NCBI GenBank assembly: GCA_946406115.1
Contig: OX291550.1
Coordinates: 30,046,722 to 30,110,721 of the forward strand
Source: Apoda limacodes
Taxonomy: Eukaryota; Arthropoda; Insecta; Lepidoptera; Limacodidae
Direction of reading: 5' to 3'
Length of the DNA: 64,000 bases
In this document: positions 11,220 through 22,739 of the stretch, in pieces
How the letters are laid out: each line of letters starts with the position of its first letter
Numbering within the stretch: position 1 is the stretch's first letter
Notes under the pieces: generated by a model
Told to the model about the DNA's origin: nothing
The model's database searches: none
Seen by the model: only the letters and a program-made list of their open reading frames with translations
Made by a program: the position numbers and the translations under genes

Positions 11220-13030
11220 TACACCTCCTAAGGCTAAAATCAGAACAGAATATTTATCCTGTTAAACTATTAATCAAACATTACTATAATTTTGAGCTCG
11301 ATACACTGCTGCAAGTAAATAATTAGTTAAATCTTACTTGAATTTCTCGTACTTGAATTTAGTCCAGGATTTATTTGTTTATATGTAGACACCGACCTTA
11401 TGTGTTCTTCGAAATGTCTAATAGAAAGCTATTTTTGTCGATTAAAGATCATTTAAAAACTATTAAGTGGTTTTAATGTGATTTTTACTATCTATATATA
11501 TGTGTCTATAAAAGGAAACTGATTGAATGACTGACTGACTTATAAATCAATGTGCAGCCCAAAATATATATTTACACTACACATGCTCTCAAAGAATCTT
11601 CATGCATTGTCAACAATAGGGTTGAGAGTACGTGTTTGCAGAGAGGGAAGAAAGTAATATTAAAAAGCACTTTCTATTTAAAAGCTGACAAAACAATTAA
11701 ATAGCTTCTTTTTATTTGGTACAGAGCCATCTGTGATTATAAAAGCGAACTAGTTTCAATTTGAAAAAAATAACTCACTATTTACAAACAACAGAAAACT
11801 TAATTATAGCTTTAATTATTCGGTACAGCTCTATCTATGTTTAAATAACAGTGAATTATCATTTGTTAAGTAAATTAAAACTTCCTCGCATTTATAGTGT
11901 AAAGCAGTATGTATCACTCGGGATGAAAGGCGATTCCCACCTCGTGTGTTTCAAACTACACCCTCGTCGGTAATCAGTCACTTTCAGCCGTTGGTGAACA
12001 ATGTACTATTATTACTTATTATTATATTAGTTACTGGAAATTTTGCACAAAAGTTTCTGTTATTACGTAGGCGAGCACTAATAAAGGATTTTGCAAAATT
12101 CTTCCCTTAAAGGCGTAAAATATGTATGTATTTACAAAAAAAAATTATATATGTATTTGTATCCGTTGTCTGGTCACCATAACAAAAGCTCTGCTTACTT
12201 TGGGGTCAGATGCCGCTGTGTGTAATGTCCAAAAATATTTATTATTTTAAATAGGGTCAGTTTTGAAGCGAAATGCATAAAAATTAGTACTAGACCTTAA
12301 GCTTTCAAATTAAATTAAACCTAGCATTTTATCGTTTTTGGAAAATTTATCGCTGAAAATCAATAAAGGAATAGAAAGTGGTATGAGAACTTCGAAATTC
12401 TCTTACGTAAAGCCATACAAAGCATTTTCTTTTTTCAAAAGTCTACGCAAGTGTTTCACCATTGGAAAATCATTTCGTTGAGTGCAAAGTAGATGATAAA
12501 AAATTGTATGAGAAGACATTTTTGTTATAACATACGCAAGCATTTAGAAAGAATTCTTCTAAGAGAGTAAAATGGGGGTTGGAAGTTTGTATGGAAATTC
12601 GTATCTAAATGCATAAAATTTGATATACAGCCTTTGGGATGAAAACCAAAATTAACGTGTTTCACCAATTTTAGTTGGAATGTTGGTTGTGATAGTGAAA
12701 TGTGAAAAATGGACACCGCTCAGCATGTGGTGCAGCTAGTGCTACAGCGCTGGTTTTTAGCGGAGCCTGATTGCGAGGCTTAGGTCGAGTGTCGCGTCGC
12801 AGACGAACTATTTCTCATACTATGATAGTTATATAATTTAAATTGAAATTAAAAAGCAATAAGTAAAATAGTCATAACAATATAATTACGGTTTTTACAG
12901 TGATATAAGTTTAAACATTTTATTGCCTTATGTTTGATTTATATTATTATTAATTTAAATTACGTGCCGCCTGCAGGTATATCCTTTTGGTAATTTAATA
13001 ACTTTGTATTATATCTAAACTTCAAAACAC
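11220..13030. other. AT-rich spacer with a short TGACTGACTGAC-containing repeat scrap
   Basis: Around 11505-11570 a GTGTCTATAAAAGGAAACTG and GACTGACTGAC stretch resembles the start of a common lepidopteran dispersed repeat. The rest shows no supported gene, tandem array or RNA. Confidence 0.35.
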
Positions 13031-13039
13031 TAAATGATT

Positions 13040-13735
13040 AACAAGTGTTTCTAATCGGGGGCGGTTATTCCACCATTTGGTAGCGACATATCTAAAGCTA
13101 CCACAGAAAGCGGATGTACGGTGGTGAGACATACTGAGGGGTGCACTTACTGGTCGAATCGCTCTGTGTTTGTTGGAAACAGCTGGCCACTTGAGTTTCT
13201 TATACAGGTACTCTGGATGACCCGAGCGAACAATACCAAAGTAATGTGGCCAGGTGTAGCTGTCTACGCAGGGTCATCTTAAGGGTGTCACCGTTATTAA
13301 AATATGGTATGATGTGAGTACTTGGAGGCATTTTGTATCAGAACCGTGCACAGGCATTTTAGACTCTTTGCACAATTCTTTCCGTGCGTCCCCTAAAGTC
13401 TGCGTAGGAAAGGAAGTATCAAAGAGTCACAGAGCCGAACGCGAATTTAAGTCGATAAAAGCCTTCTGACAGAATTCGACAATGAGACTTTTAAAATTCA
13501 GATCCTCGTCCATCAAGACCCCAAGATTACGCACTTTCGCTACTTTAACAATTTGAGTACCCATTATAGATACATTAGGTGCTAAGGCCAGGGTTCTGTC
13601 CCTTTGCGGCTTTGATCCAAGGATCATTTATTTGGTTTTACTAGCATTAAGCACCAAGGTGTTATCATTGGACCACGCATTTATACGCTGCAAGTCACTG
13701 TTTAGTTTATTTAGGGCATATAATGTAGGTATAAC
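13040..13735 (-). mobile_element. LINE reverse transcriptase C-terminal fragment (Jockey-type)
   Basis: Minus strand: upstream of 13627 the frame reads LNSDLQRINAWSNDNTLVLN. Then, at 13627-13427, come MILGSKPQRDRTLALAPN and VAKVRNLGVLMDEDLNFKS, a classic post-palm segment of LINE reverse transcriptases (the LGV-hxDxxLxF box). Downstream to 13040 the C-terminal tail continues with frameshifts (RYQMVE near the end). It lacks the catalytic part, so it is a 5'-truncated dead copy. Confidence 0.8.
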
Positions 13736-13919
13736 CGTAAACAGTCAAAAGTAGTCTTTGTTTAAAAAATCCATGCGCACAAAGTCGCGGACAGAAGATA
13801 GTTGTAAATAAAAATAGAACCGCAAAGGAAATATAGTTGTCATCATCATGTGATAAACGGAAAATTTATCTACTTTATCAGGAATTTACTATGTTAAGAT
13901 ATAGAGCAATGAAAATTAC

Positions 13920-14079
13920 CTTCTCTGGAAACTATTGTGATTTGGTCGAGTACAACTGAGTGAATCGATTCGACCTCGCGCGCGATGAGCTCCCCCAGCA
14001 AGCTGAGTATCGACACGTGGCTGAAGAATGCGTAGAACAACACATCACACACCAACTTGATGTTCTGCCAACCAAACGC
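13920..14079 (-). CDS. Gustatory-receptor-like penultimate exon (sixth membrane helix and loop)
   Basis: This 160-nt exon is bounded by TTTTCAG (acceptor, 14082-14080) and G/GTAATT (donor at 13919). It encodes 53 residues plus one base. It opens AFGWQNIKLVCD, forms a hydrophobic helix (VLFYAFFSHVSILSLLG), then an amphipathic stretch ELIAREVESIHSVVLDQ. That is the layout of the sixth helix and following intracellular loop in insect gustatory receptors. It is phase 0 in and phase 1 out, and joins in phase to the terminal exon at 3641-3451, giving about 116 contiguous residues. Codons are GC-rich at third positions. The preceding exon must end in phase 0; the receptor exon at 18309-17622 ends in phase 1 at its good donor, so a link to it is doubtful. 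Confidence 0.65.
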
Positions 14080-14144
14080 CTGAAAAGGAAAGTGTATGGT
14101 ATTTCGTTATTTGTGAATACAGCAGTCATTCAAAAGTATTAAAA

Positions 14145-15850
14145 AACATTTTTTCGTTACTTTGACAGTTTCCGTTACTTTGAGTTAAAAGGGGACATGA
14201 AGTTTGTCAAATTTCATTCTGTCAGTGGTTTAAATGCTGTGCTAGAATCAAGTGATTATGCACGAGTCTGCAAACGATGAACACTGTTGACGAAAAATAC
14301 CGTCATGAGTTCAAATTCGGTTAAGTGCGACACGCACTCGTGCATCGAGGGTTCTTTACTCAATAGGAATTTCAACCTTTTTTTAATTACATTGCAAAAA
14401 GAAATTGCATCACATATCGAGTATATTAGTTTCCCCTATGGAGGTATTTATAGGTTGATAAAATATCCAGAAAACTTTCTATTCACTTAGAATTTTCGTA
14501 ACTGTAAACTATAGATGATATCAATAAGAGTCTTTAAAAAATATCGAAGTACAGTCGTCCTATTCAAGGTGAAATGACAATGTTGGTCGAAAGCCAGTTT
14601 ACGGTTGATGTACAATTCATTAAAACTGTTTTTAGAATCATATTACATTCGATGAACAGTAAACGGGGTAGATACTTAGTGGAAAGTGTAAGCGCCCGTA
14701 CTAGTGGAATCGTATGACTATTAAAAATAACACCAACAAAAGATTGCCGCCACGACATAATAAAATTACTGACTGACTGACTCAAGCCTTTCATCTGTAA
14801 TTCTCCTTCTTTTCATCTGCCTTTCACCTACCTCACTCTCATAGAATTTCGACATTTTCGACAATAAAACTAATATAAATCTACAGAATAATCATTTAAG
14901 TAACTAATTTATGATATTCAAATAATAATTAGTAAATTTTCTAAAAATAAGTATAATATTTAAGTAACCTTAGTCTTAAATTTATAATAATGAATGAAAT
15001 AAACTTTGTTTTACATAAATACAGAGAACTAAATAATTAAAGGCATTTATATTTTAAGTTAAAGTTGACATAAAGTTAATAACTGTTTTGAAATATCAAT
15101 TAATTACTAACAAAACTGAATTGTTTCCTTGAATTTTTTTTACATATTTTAAAGTTATTGTGCAGTGAAAGTTAAGTTAAAATAATTTAATTTTGAAGCA
15201 CTCTTTCTAATCGTTTAAAGTAATTATTTTACAGCATTGGTATTACAATAATAATGATACAAATGGCTGTATCAAACCAAGAGTTATACGGAAGAGTATA
15301 TGCGGATTTTTAGGATAATAACAAAACCTTTTTTTTTGTTACCTTAAGAGACATAAGCAAAGAGACAGCGCTATATAACTGTTGCCTAGTGTGACGGCAG
15401 CAGCCAACGTGTAAATCTTGCGAAAAATGAATAAAACGTCGTTTATAAAAAAACTGCGATAGTTATCAAAGAACTGGTTTGAGCATATTAAGATATTTTT
15501 ATTGTCTGTCAATTTTTTTTTTGAAATAATCACGAAATGGCCTTTCATTTGAAAGATTCAACAAAATATATGTGCGATACCAGGTTTTTTCGATAAATAA
15601 ATGTATATATGAATAATAAATGAGTAAAATGTGTTTCGACGTTCGAGTGATTAAATACTAAGAGTTTAAATTTCTTTTGTCAAAGTATTATACTCATAAA
15701 TAACATACAAACTGAGATCTAGTTCGACAACATGACCGATACGGACCCTTAACATATTATTTCAAAATTTGTCTAATGTGCTATGATGGAGCACATATCA
15801 GCAACCAACTGCAACAAGCTGATGTTGCGGCAGTTCCCTTCGGAAAATTA
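14145..15850. other. No recognisable feature
   Basis: AT-rich sequence between the receptor exon and the 50-bp array. The open frames here are short and low-complexity, and no repeat shared with other parts was noticed. Confidence 0.45.
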
Positions 15851-16650
15851 ATTGTATATAATAAAAGTAATTACCATTCTGGCAAACGTAAACAGCATTA
15901 ATTGTATATAATAAAAGTAATTACCATCCTGGCAAACGTAAACAGCATTAATTGTATATAATAAAAGTAATTACCATCCTGGCAAACGTAAACAGCATTA
16001 ATTGTATATAATAAAAGTAATTACCATCCTGGCAAACGTAAACAGCATTAATTGTATATAATAAAAGTAATTACCATCCTGGCAAACGTAAACAGCATTA
16101 ATTGTATATAATAAAAGTAATTACCATCCTGGCAAACGTAAACAGCATTAATTGTATATAATAAAAGTAATTACCATCCTGGCAAACGTAAACAGCATTA
16201 ATTGTATATAATAAAAGTAATTACCATTCTGGCAAACGTAAACAGCATTAATTGTATATAATAAAAGTAATTACCATCCTGGCAAACGTAAACAGCATTA
16301 ATTGTATATAATAAAAGTAATTACCATCCTGGCAAACGTAAACAGCATTAATTGTATATAATAAAAGTAATTACCATCCTGGCAAACGTAAACAGCATTA
16401 ATTGTATATAATAAAAGTAATTACCATCCTGGCAAACGTAAACAGCATTAATTGTATATAATAAAAGTAATTACCATTCTGGCAAACATAAACAGCATTA
16501 ATTGTATATAATAAAAGTAATTACCATCCTGACAAACGTCAACAGCATTAATTGTATATAATAAAAGTAATTACCATCCTGACAAACGTCAACAGCATTA
16601 ATTGTATATAATAAAAGTAATTACCATCCTGGCAAACGTAAACAGCATTA
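15851..16650. repeat. Minisatellite, 50 bp x 16, nearly identical units
   Basis: Units begin with ATTGTATATA at every 50th base from 15851 to 16601, and the array ends at 16650: sixteen full copies with no indel. Each contains AAAAGTAATTACCATCCTGG and then a CAAACGTAAACAGCATTA end. Variants are few. Units 1, 8 and 13 carry CCATTCT in place of CCATCCT. Unit 13 also has CAAACATA. Units 14 and 15 share GACAAACGTC. The near identity implies recent expansion or ongoing homogenisation. No reading frame of interest. Confidence 0.97.
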
Positions 16651-16659
16651 TGTAAGTCA

Positions 16660-17135
16660 AGGTTATTGTTCTTGTGACGTTGCACGCGATCTCGATGGGG
16701 ATCTGGAATTCAGAACCATATGTAATTTATAGTTATTTTTTTGTTCATTTAAAGGTTCTCAATTTATCTACACCTATAAGTTTTTGAGAAATATTGAACC
16801 AGTAGCGTGTCGTTTTTTTGGGCCCTTCGTGATATGATAGGTATGTACCTACGCACAGGTCCCATAATATGTTTGCGACTTAACTGTTATCTAGTAAAAA
16901 CAAGTAACCGACAGAGAAGTCAAGCTTTGAAGTTTGATTTTTAGTGATTTTTCCGTACAAGTACTATTCGGTATTATCTGGATAGCTTGAACATTTATGG
17001 ATTTGTGTGAAACAAAGTCTTTTAAAATTTAAAACGGTCGATCCAAAATGGTGTCCATTTCAAAAAAATCTTTGATTTCAAAAAAACAAGTTCTAATGGG
17101 TTTTCATTTTATAACAGAAATTTCATATACAGTAT
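16660..17135. other. No recognisable feature
   Basis: Unique-looking AT-rich sequence between the tandem array and a dispersed repeat. No gene is visible. Confidence 0.4.
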
Positions 17136-17139
17136 AATT

Positions 17140-17430
17140 CAGGCTAATATTATAAATGAAAAAGTGAGTTGAATTGTAGGTTCTTCTTTTATTAGGTTAA
17201 AGAGACGGAGGAAGACAGGCTAAGTTTTATCCCGGAAAATTTAACTAACTATAAAATAATATTTTTAGATAGGCAAACTACAGCTTTAGCTTGCTATAGC
17301 AAACTTTCTACTAAATTTGTTATCTGTGCTATAATCAAGGAGTTGCTGTAGAAGAGGATTATTGTTGCATAGGGGCACCGATAACCAAATTTAACGCGGG
17401 TGGAGCCGCTGGCAAAAGCTAGTATAACAT
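17140..17430 (-). repeat. Dispersed non-autonomous repeat family H
   Basis: On the minus strand it starts ACTAGCTTTTGCCAGCGGCT at about 17424 and continues into a GGTTATCGGTG region. It ends with an ATTATATTAGCCTGAATTAT-like tail. The same head (TTTGCC[A/C]GCGG then CGGTTATCGG) is seen at 21640-21706 (minus), 24330-24655, 45966-46345 and 51885-52130. The class (Helitron-like, SINE or other) cannot be decided from the sequence alone. Confidence 0.6.
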
Positions 17431-17621
17431 GAAAATTAAATAGGCACATTCTATTTTAAATCACGATTCTCTTCATTCATCTTTTGTTTTTATTAATACG
17501 TCACTTGTTCTTTTGTGATTTTATTTGCAAAGTGGTCGATCAACGATCATGTGCATTTGATTTTTAAATTTAAAATAATATTTAACATAGAACAGAGGTT
17601 ATAAATATATTATATATTTAC

Positions 17622-18309
17622 TTGCCAATATTTTCAAAGGTACATTTGTTTGATTGAAAATTAAGAAAAGCTCCTTGAACTCTCGCAGACAGAAATCTAT
17701 AGCGTCGACTTTGGACTGTTCGTTCTCGGTGTCCAGGTCTCTCTCCAACGACTGTCGGAGCACCTTGATGCGATAAAAAAAAGAATTGAATATGATTATT
17801 TTGGTGACGTTGCTTATGAAGCTATGACCGACAGTAAAAAGGAAAGCAATCAGATTTTCTCTTCCACCATCTTCACTTGTGTATGTAGCCAAAACGTTAA
17901 AATACTTCAAAATAATAATAGTTAAAAATAAAATATTGATGATTATGTTGTTAGTTTTCATTTTATTTCTTATTCCAGATCGAACAGCAGTTCTGCAAAT
18001 AGCAGTATGAAATTTATAAAAGTATCTTTGTTTCGTAATCAAGGACGAGAGTATGTTAGCGATGTACTCGACGCCAAAACTCATATATACAATAAGTTCG
18101 ATCGGGTTTCTACTGATTTTTATAATCCAAGTTAGGATATAAATACTGAATGCCACACAGTACGACCCAAACAAAAACTGAAGTATTTTATTTTTCTTAA
18201 AGTGATAATAAAATCCCCAAAGAGATTGCAATACCACTAAGCACTTTAAAGTGCAAAGAAAATTAATTGTTTTTCTGACTCCCTTTAACAAAAATGCCAT
18301 TTCTGTCAT
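17622..18309 (-). CDS. Gustatory receptor, large 5' exon (AT-rich, bitter-type style)
   Basis: A continuous minus-strand frame of 229 codons runs from ATG at 18309 (a second ATG is at 18300) to a donor A/GTAAAT after 17622. The translation is a multi-pass membrane protein. It has a short N-terminus with KTINFLCTLKCLVVLQSLWG, about five hydrophobic helices (e.g. IIINILFLTIIILKYFNVLA), and then a charged loop RIKVLRQSLERDLDTENEQ leading to FNQTNVPLKIL. This is the layout of divergent lepidopteran gustatory receptors: helices 1-5 on one exon, helices 6-7 on later exons. Insect gustatory receptors act at the dendritic membrane of taste neurons. The frame extends upstream to 18347, where TTTTAG could be an acceptor, so an additional 5' exon is possible. 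The exons carrying helices 6-7 were not found with a compatible phase. Ligand unknown. No stops or frameshifts. Confidence 0.75.
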
Positions 18310-18359
18310 AAATGTTGCGTTATTTATTTGAACACTGGTGGACTCCACTAAAACCTTTT

Positions 18360-18714
18360 TACGTCTGAGTCACTGTCGGCTATTTGAACATCAACAGAAA
18401 TAGTCTGACCTAGATATTTTAATACATACGTGGATATTTGTCAGTGGCCCGCTTAATATATTCGACTTTGAGTTACGGTAACATTTTAGTTAGTTAGTTG
18501 TCTAGAATATATTTAGATTTCCTTAAACGAAAAACTGATGAGATTATTTCTTAATTACATTTGTTGAGCTTTCACAATCTGAATAGTTAAGCAACACACT
18601 ATACAGTCTCATTTTGGATGGGTCACCAAGTGTCGCACTATATACTTTTCAACTACTTAAAATAAATATTCGATCACATACTCAAAATAAGTTAAGGTTA
18701 AGTTATCACGTTTG
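18360..18714. other. Region upstream of the gustatory receptor; nothing specific seen
   Basis: This contains whatever promoter the receptor exon may have, but no clear TATA box at a sensible distance, and no repeat. Confidence 0.3.
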
Positions 18715-19050
18715 TTTTATGGGAGCCCCCTTAAATATTTGTTTTATTTTAATTTAATTATTGATTTTTAAACTGACTAAATATTCTGTGCATATTACTT
18801 GTTGCCGATATCAAGGTTGAGCATAATCGAGCAAAAAAATTACGATTGTTGTATGGGAGCCTCCTTAAATATTTATTTTATTCTATTTTTTATTATTTGT
18901 TGTTATAGCGGCAACAGAAATACATCTTCTGTGAAAATTTCAACTGTCTAACTATCACGATTCATGAGATACAGCCTGGTGATGGACGGACGGACAGCGG
19001 AGCCTTAGTAAAAGGGTTTCTAATTGCCCTTTAGGTACGGAACCCTAAAA
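18715..19050 (+). repeat. SINE-like dispersed repeat, family S (with internal duplication)
   Basis: The copy runs from ATGGGAGCCCCCTTAAATAT through a second ATGGGAGCCTCC block at ~18853, then GCGGCAACAGAAATACATC, ATGAGATACAGCCTGG and GACGGACGGACAGCGGA, to GGTACGGAACCCTAAAAA. The GGGAGCC...TTAAATATTT segment occurs twice about 135 bases apart, suggesting a partial duplication or nested insertion of the same family. Confidence 0.7.
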
Positions 19051-19054
19051 ACAT

Positions 19055-20210
19055 AGGAAAAATTACGTCCGTAATCTAGTAGTTTAAATATAATTTAAGG
19101 CTAGCCACACAAGCAGCGACTACACGGCTGACTACTATTATCTATTTATTAGGCGTGTCCCAACAGACCGAGTAGCTTACAGAGGCAATCACCTGAGTAA
19201 TATTGTTACTAATATTTCAGATTAGGAGATCTTTGTCCAACTTTAATCGAAGTACAGAACAAAATTTGGCTTTCGTTCAAAGTGCGCGGCAAATGTGCTC
19301 CACGTTTGAACAAAGCGCTTTGCCGACTCCTACCAAGTAAACTCCACTGGTAATCGGTATCTGTTTCAAGTCCAACACGCACGAAAATTTTTTTATTGTA
19401 TGAGGACCCCTTAAATTTTTACTTCTCTTTTAACTTTTAATATTTTTTTACATTATCTGCCATTATAACACATATTATAATCGTGTGTTAATCTTAATTA
19501 CCATAGAAACGATGAAGCATAGACATAGTGTATACTCAGCCGACGCTATTTACCACCACTTAGGGTACCACCACGCAGATTGTTTTCATACAAAAAAAAA
19601 TTTACCATAAAATCTAAAATTCCCTAAATTTTACTTTCACTCCTTTTCATTATATGGCTTATCAGAATCTCATAAAACTTAAAACACTTATTTTTTTTTA
19701 GTCAAAATACTAAGTCTAATTACACGAAACTTCGAAGACTATGGCAAATCAATTTTGTGTGAAAAACAATCTACGGCGTTTACCCTTAATAACAATGTTG
19801 ATTTTAAAAGTTCTTATGTTGAAACAAAAGCTTTTAAAGTAAAACTAAAGAGTGCTCGCTGAAGCTAGAGGTGTTTAAGAACCACTTTATGAACCTTCCT
19901 TCGAGGAAAAATTTAAATTTACCGACCTTAAGTCAGCGAGACGTAAACCAAACTTAACTGAATACGACAGTTGAAGTACCTCCTTCAGGTGAAAATGAAA
20001 GAATGCCGGGTTTCGGCAAAATATGTTTTTTCGCATCATAATTATACAGTTATTTTAGTAAATATTGTAAGTTTGATTTTGTTCAGGCGCTTCTTGTAAT
20101 AAAGTACTTCGTGTTATAAACATTTCTAAAATTACGATTTATTTTATCCGAGATTTGCACAATAAAAAAACAAACGAATTAAAAATATCATGACAGGAGG
20201 ATTTTTTTTG
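19055..20210. other. AT-rich spacer; no supported gene
   Basis: A short family S scrap (TGTATGAGGACCCCTTAAA) is visible near 19400. Otherwise no frame, RNA or array was recognised. Confidence 0.4.
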
Positions 20211-20215
20211 TGTAA

Positions 20216-21328
20216 ATTTTTTTTTGTAACACTAAGGTAGCAAACAAGCTTATGGTAAGCGGTCACCGTAGCCTATGGACGCTTGTAACACCAGGGGTAT
20301 CACTCGCGCGTTGCCGATCCTTCAAACATCCAGTAACTTCTTCTTGAAGAACTCCACACTATAGTCCTTAATGAAATGAAAACCTTGGCAGCGAGCTCAT
20401 TTCACAATTCAAGCGTTCGCGGCAGGAAATTTCTCTAGCTGCACTGTACGCGACCATTTCGGTTGTAAAGTGTGAAAAAAAATTCCGCCCCGATGGCGAG
20501 CGGCACGATGGTAGAAGGTAGCCGTGGGCATAATTTCGAACAGATCCTCAGATCACATTCCATTGTACAAGCGGTAAAACACATGTAGGAAGGAAAAGTC
20601 TCTCCTCACTCTTAAGGGCTCGATACGGCAAGTGAATTGGGGACCGTCGACAATTCTCACAGCCCTTCTTAAACCGAGTCTAAAGGGCCAAGCTGTTATC
20701 CGGGTGCACCTGCACAGAGATGGCACCAGTACTCCAAATGGGGCCGAACTTGCGACTTGTAAAGCAGCAACCTCTGCCCCGACGTGAAGTACTTACTGCC
20801 TCGCTCTGTTGAGTACACCAAGCTTTTTGGACGCCAGCTTTACCTTGTCTTGCAAATAATCTGGGAACTGAATATCGCTAGAGATGTCAACACCAAGGAT
20901 CCCAATACTCTTGGAGCTGGAGAGGGGAGGGTTCTGGAATTGTGGGATCACCGTGATTGGGGTTTGCTGAGCGCTGAACGCTCAGACTTGTGACTTTGTT
21001 GGATTGAATCGGACCAAGTTTTCCCGTCCGCAGCCAGATACATTAGACAGTGTGGTTTTGATTAGAGACACAACTTCTCCAAGGTTTTCCTCCACAACGG
21101 AACGAGGGATGTGATGTTTGCACTACCTGTGTAATAAGCGTCTACAGTACTGTCATCTGCATAGCAATGTATGTTGTTGATGTCCAACATGTCATTGAAA
21201 TGCAGTAGGAACAGCATAGGAGACAGCACAGAGCCTTGCCAGACACCAGAATTAATGTCCATACTATAAAAACAACTACCGTCAACTACGGCTCGTATGC
21301 GTCTGCCGGACAAAAAGCTAACCACCCA
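20216..21328 (-). mobile_element. Jockey-like LINE copy (family J), 5'-truncated, 3' end intact
   Basis: The 3' end is marked by an oligo-T run on the plus strand (20217-20228), next to the shared terminal sequence containing GGCAAACAAGCTT-like text. Reading leftwards on the minus strand, the catalytic part survives at 21325-21062: GSVLSPMLFLLHFNDML, then CYADDSTVDAYY. Downstream it matches the terminal part seen at 1-420 and 54114-54560. Frames are broken in several places. The 5' boundary falls at about 21328, beside a family S repeat. Confidence 0.88.
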
Positions 21329-21334
21329 TTGTTT

Positions 21335-21612
21335 GTTTGTTTTTGGGGTTCCGTACCCAAAGGGTAATTGGCGGAACCCTATTACTAAGACTTCGCTGTC
21401 CGTCCGTCCACCCGTCTGTCACCAGGCTGTATCTCATGAACAGTAAGACAGTAAATTTTTTTACAGAAGATGTATTTCTGTTGCCGCTATAACATCAAAA
21501 ACTAAAAAACGGAAAAAAATATATTTAAGGGGCTCTCATATAACAAACGTAATTTTTTTACACTTTTTACAGATAATGGTATGGAACCCTTCGTGCGCGA
21601 GTCCGACTCGTA
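21335..21612 (-). repeat. SINE-like dispersed repeat, family S, near full length
   Basis: On the minus strand this runs from a GGCCAAGTGCGAGTCGG-like head (diverged, 21605-21585) through ACGAAGGGTTCCATACCATT, GTATTTGTTG-like and GCCTGGTGACAGACGG, to GGTACGGAACCCCAAAA. It supplies the head missing from 18715-19050, and so defines the element as roughly 280 bases. Confidence 0.75.
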
Positions 21613-21639
21613 CTTGGCTGATTTTTTCCATAACTGAGA

Positions 21640-21706
21640 AGTTGCTGTAAGAACCTACACCGATAACGAAACTTTGGGCGGGCGAAGCCGCTGGAAAAAG
21701 CTAGTA
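21640..21706 (-). repeat. Family H repeat, head only
   Basis: Minus strand: AGCTTTTTCCAGCGGCTTCG followed by GTTTCGTTATCGGTGTAGG matches the first ~60 bases of family H. The copy stops beside the family S element. Confidence 0.6.
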
Positions 21707-21714
21707 CTTGATAA

Positions 21715-22175
21715 ATGATAAGTATTATAAATATAAAATTTTACGTTTTAAATTTCGGTTTTAACTCCTGTTTACCACATTACTTTGCTTCCATTTTAGT
21801 TTTATAGTAAATGTCATGGCAACCCATACTTAAGACATAACTATCTAATGTATCTTTATGACTTTTGTATCAATGCTTCTTGCAAACAATGATAACAGGA
21901 AATACCAACTGTAAACATTGCAAATGGAAATTACTAAATTCTCTCCACTACAGCTCATAAACATTTTTAATTGTTGCTCAGCCATTTGTACTGGCGTAGG
22001 TAACTGAAGGCTCTGGTCGATAAAAAAATGGGGCTCGATCTAGATAGGGTTTGTTTGAACAACTAACAAAGCATACACAAAGTAAAACCTATATAACATA
22101 TTCATAAAGATATATTAGATAGTGTTGTCTTAATAATTATGAGGATTGCCAGGACACTAACAATAAAACTGAAGA
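21715..22175. other. No recognisable feature
   Basis: AT-rich sequence with no supported gene. It leads into the 25-bp array. Confidence 0.4.
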
Positions 22176-22180
22176 AGAAG

Positions 22181-22430
22181 CAAAGTAATGCGCAGCAGTA
22201 ACAACCAAAGTAATGCGCAGCAGTAACAACCAAAGTAATGCGCAGCAGTAACAACCAAAGTAATGCGCAGCAGTAACAACCAAAGTAATGCGCAGCAGTA
22301 ACAACCAAAGTAATGCGCAGCAGTAACAACCAAAGTAATGCGCAGCAGTAACAACCAAAGTAATGCGCAGCAGTAACAACCAAAGTAATGCGCAGCAGTA
22401 ACAACCAAAGTTATGCGCAGCAGTAACAAC
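22181..22430. repeat. Minisatellite, 25 bp x 10
   Basis: CAAAGTAATGCGCAGCAGTA followed by ACAAC repeats at exact 25-base steps from 22181 to 22406, ten copies. The last unit has a T for A (CAAAGTTATG). Because 25 is not a multiple of three and the unit has no stop on the minus strand, all three minus frames stay open and encode the same periodic 25-residue peptide. The ~100-codon frames here are therefore by-products of the repeat, not genes. Confidence 0.96.
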
Positions 22431-22739
22431 CAAAATTCAGAATGAAAACATAAAAGTTTATAATTATCAAGTAAAAGTATGAATACATACATAAGTATAG
22501 AAGATTTAAAAGTGAAAAGCTACTTTACCATAGTCTTTTTATCATTGTTTGATAAATTTTGGTATTAGGACGGAAAAAATGCAAAAGTATTTTTGTCACA
22601 TTTTAACCATAGATTTTTAAAGTGAAATAGCTGAAGGCCTTTCTTAATTATTTTAATTATTATTATTTTTAAACTCATCTTAAAGGAGTTTTGTGTTTCA
22701 AATCGTTGTTAAAAATTGTTTAAATTGACAAATTGTTTG

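Noticed and set aside
13932..14129. 65-codon minus frame across the penultimate receptor exon
   Set aside because: Shadow frame that crosses the TTTTCAG acceptor; the real frame is offset and bounded by splice sites.
15851..16650. CRISPR-like array
   Set aside because: The 50-bp units are identical throughout, with no variable spacers, and the context is an insect genome.
22102..22492. Three overlapping ~100-codon minus-strand frames as a repetitive membrane protein
   Set aside because: They are the 25-bp tandem repeat read in all three frames; no unique coding sequence flanks it.
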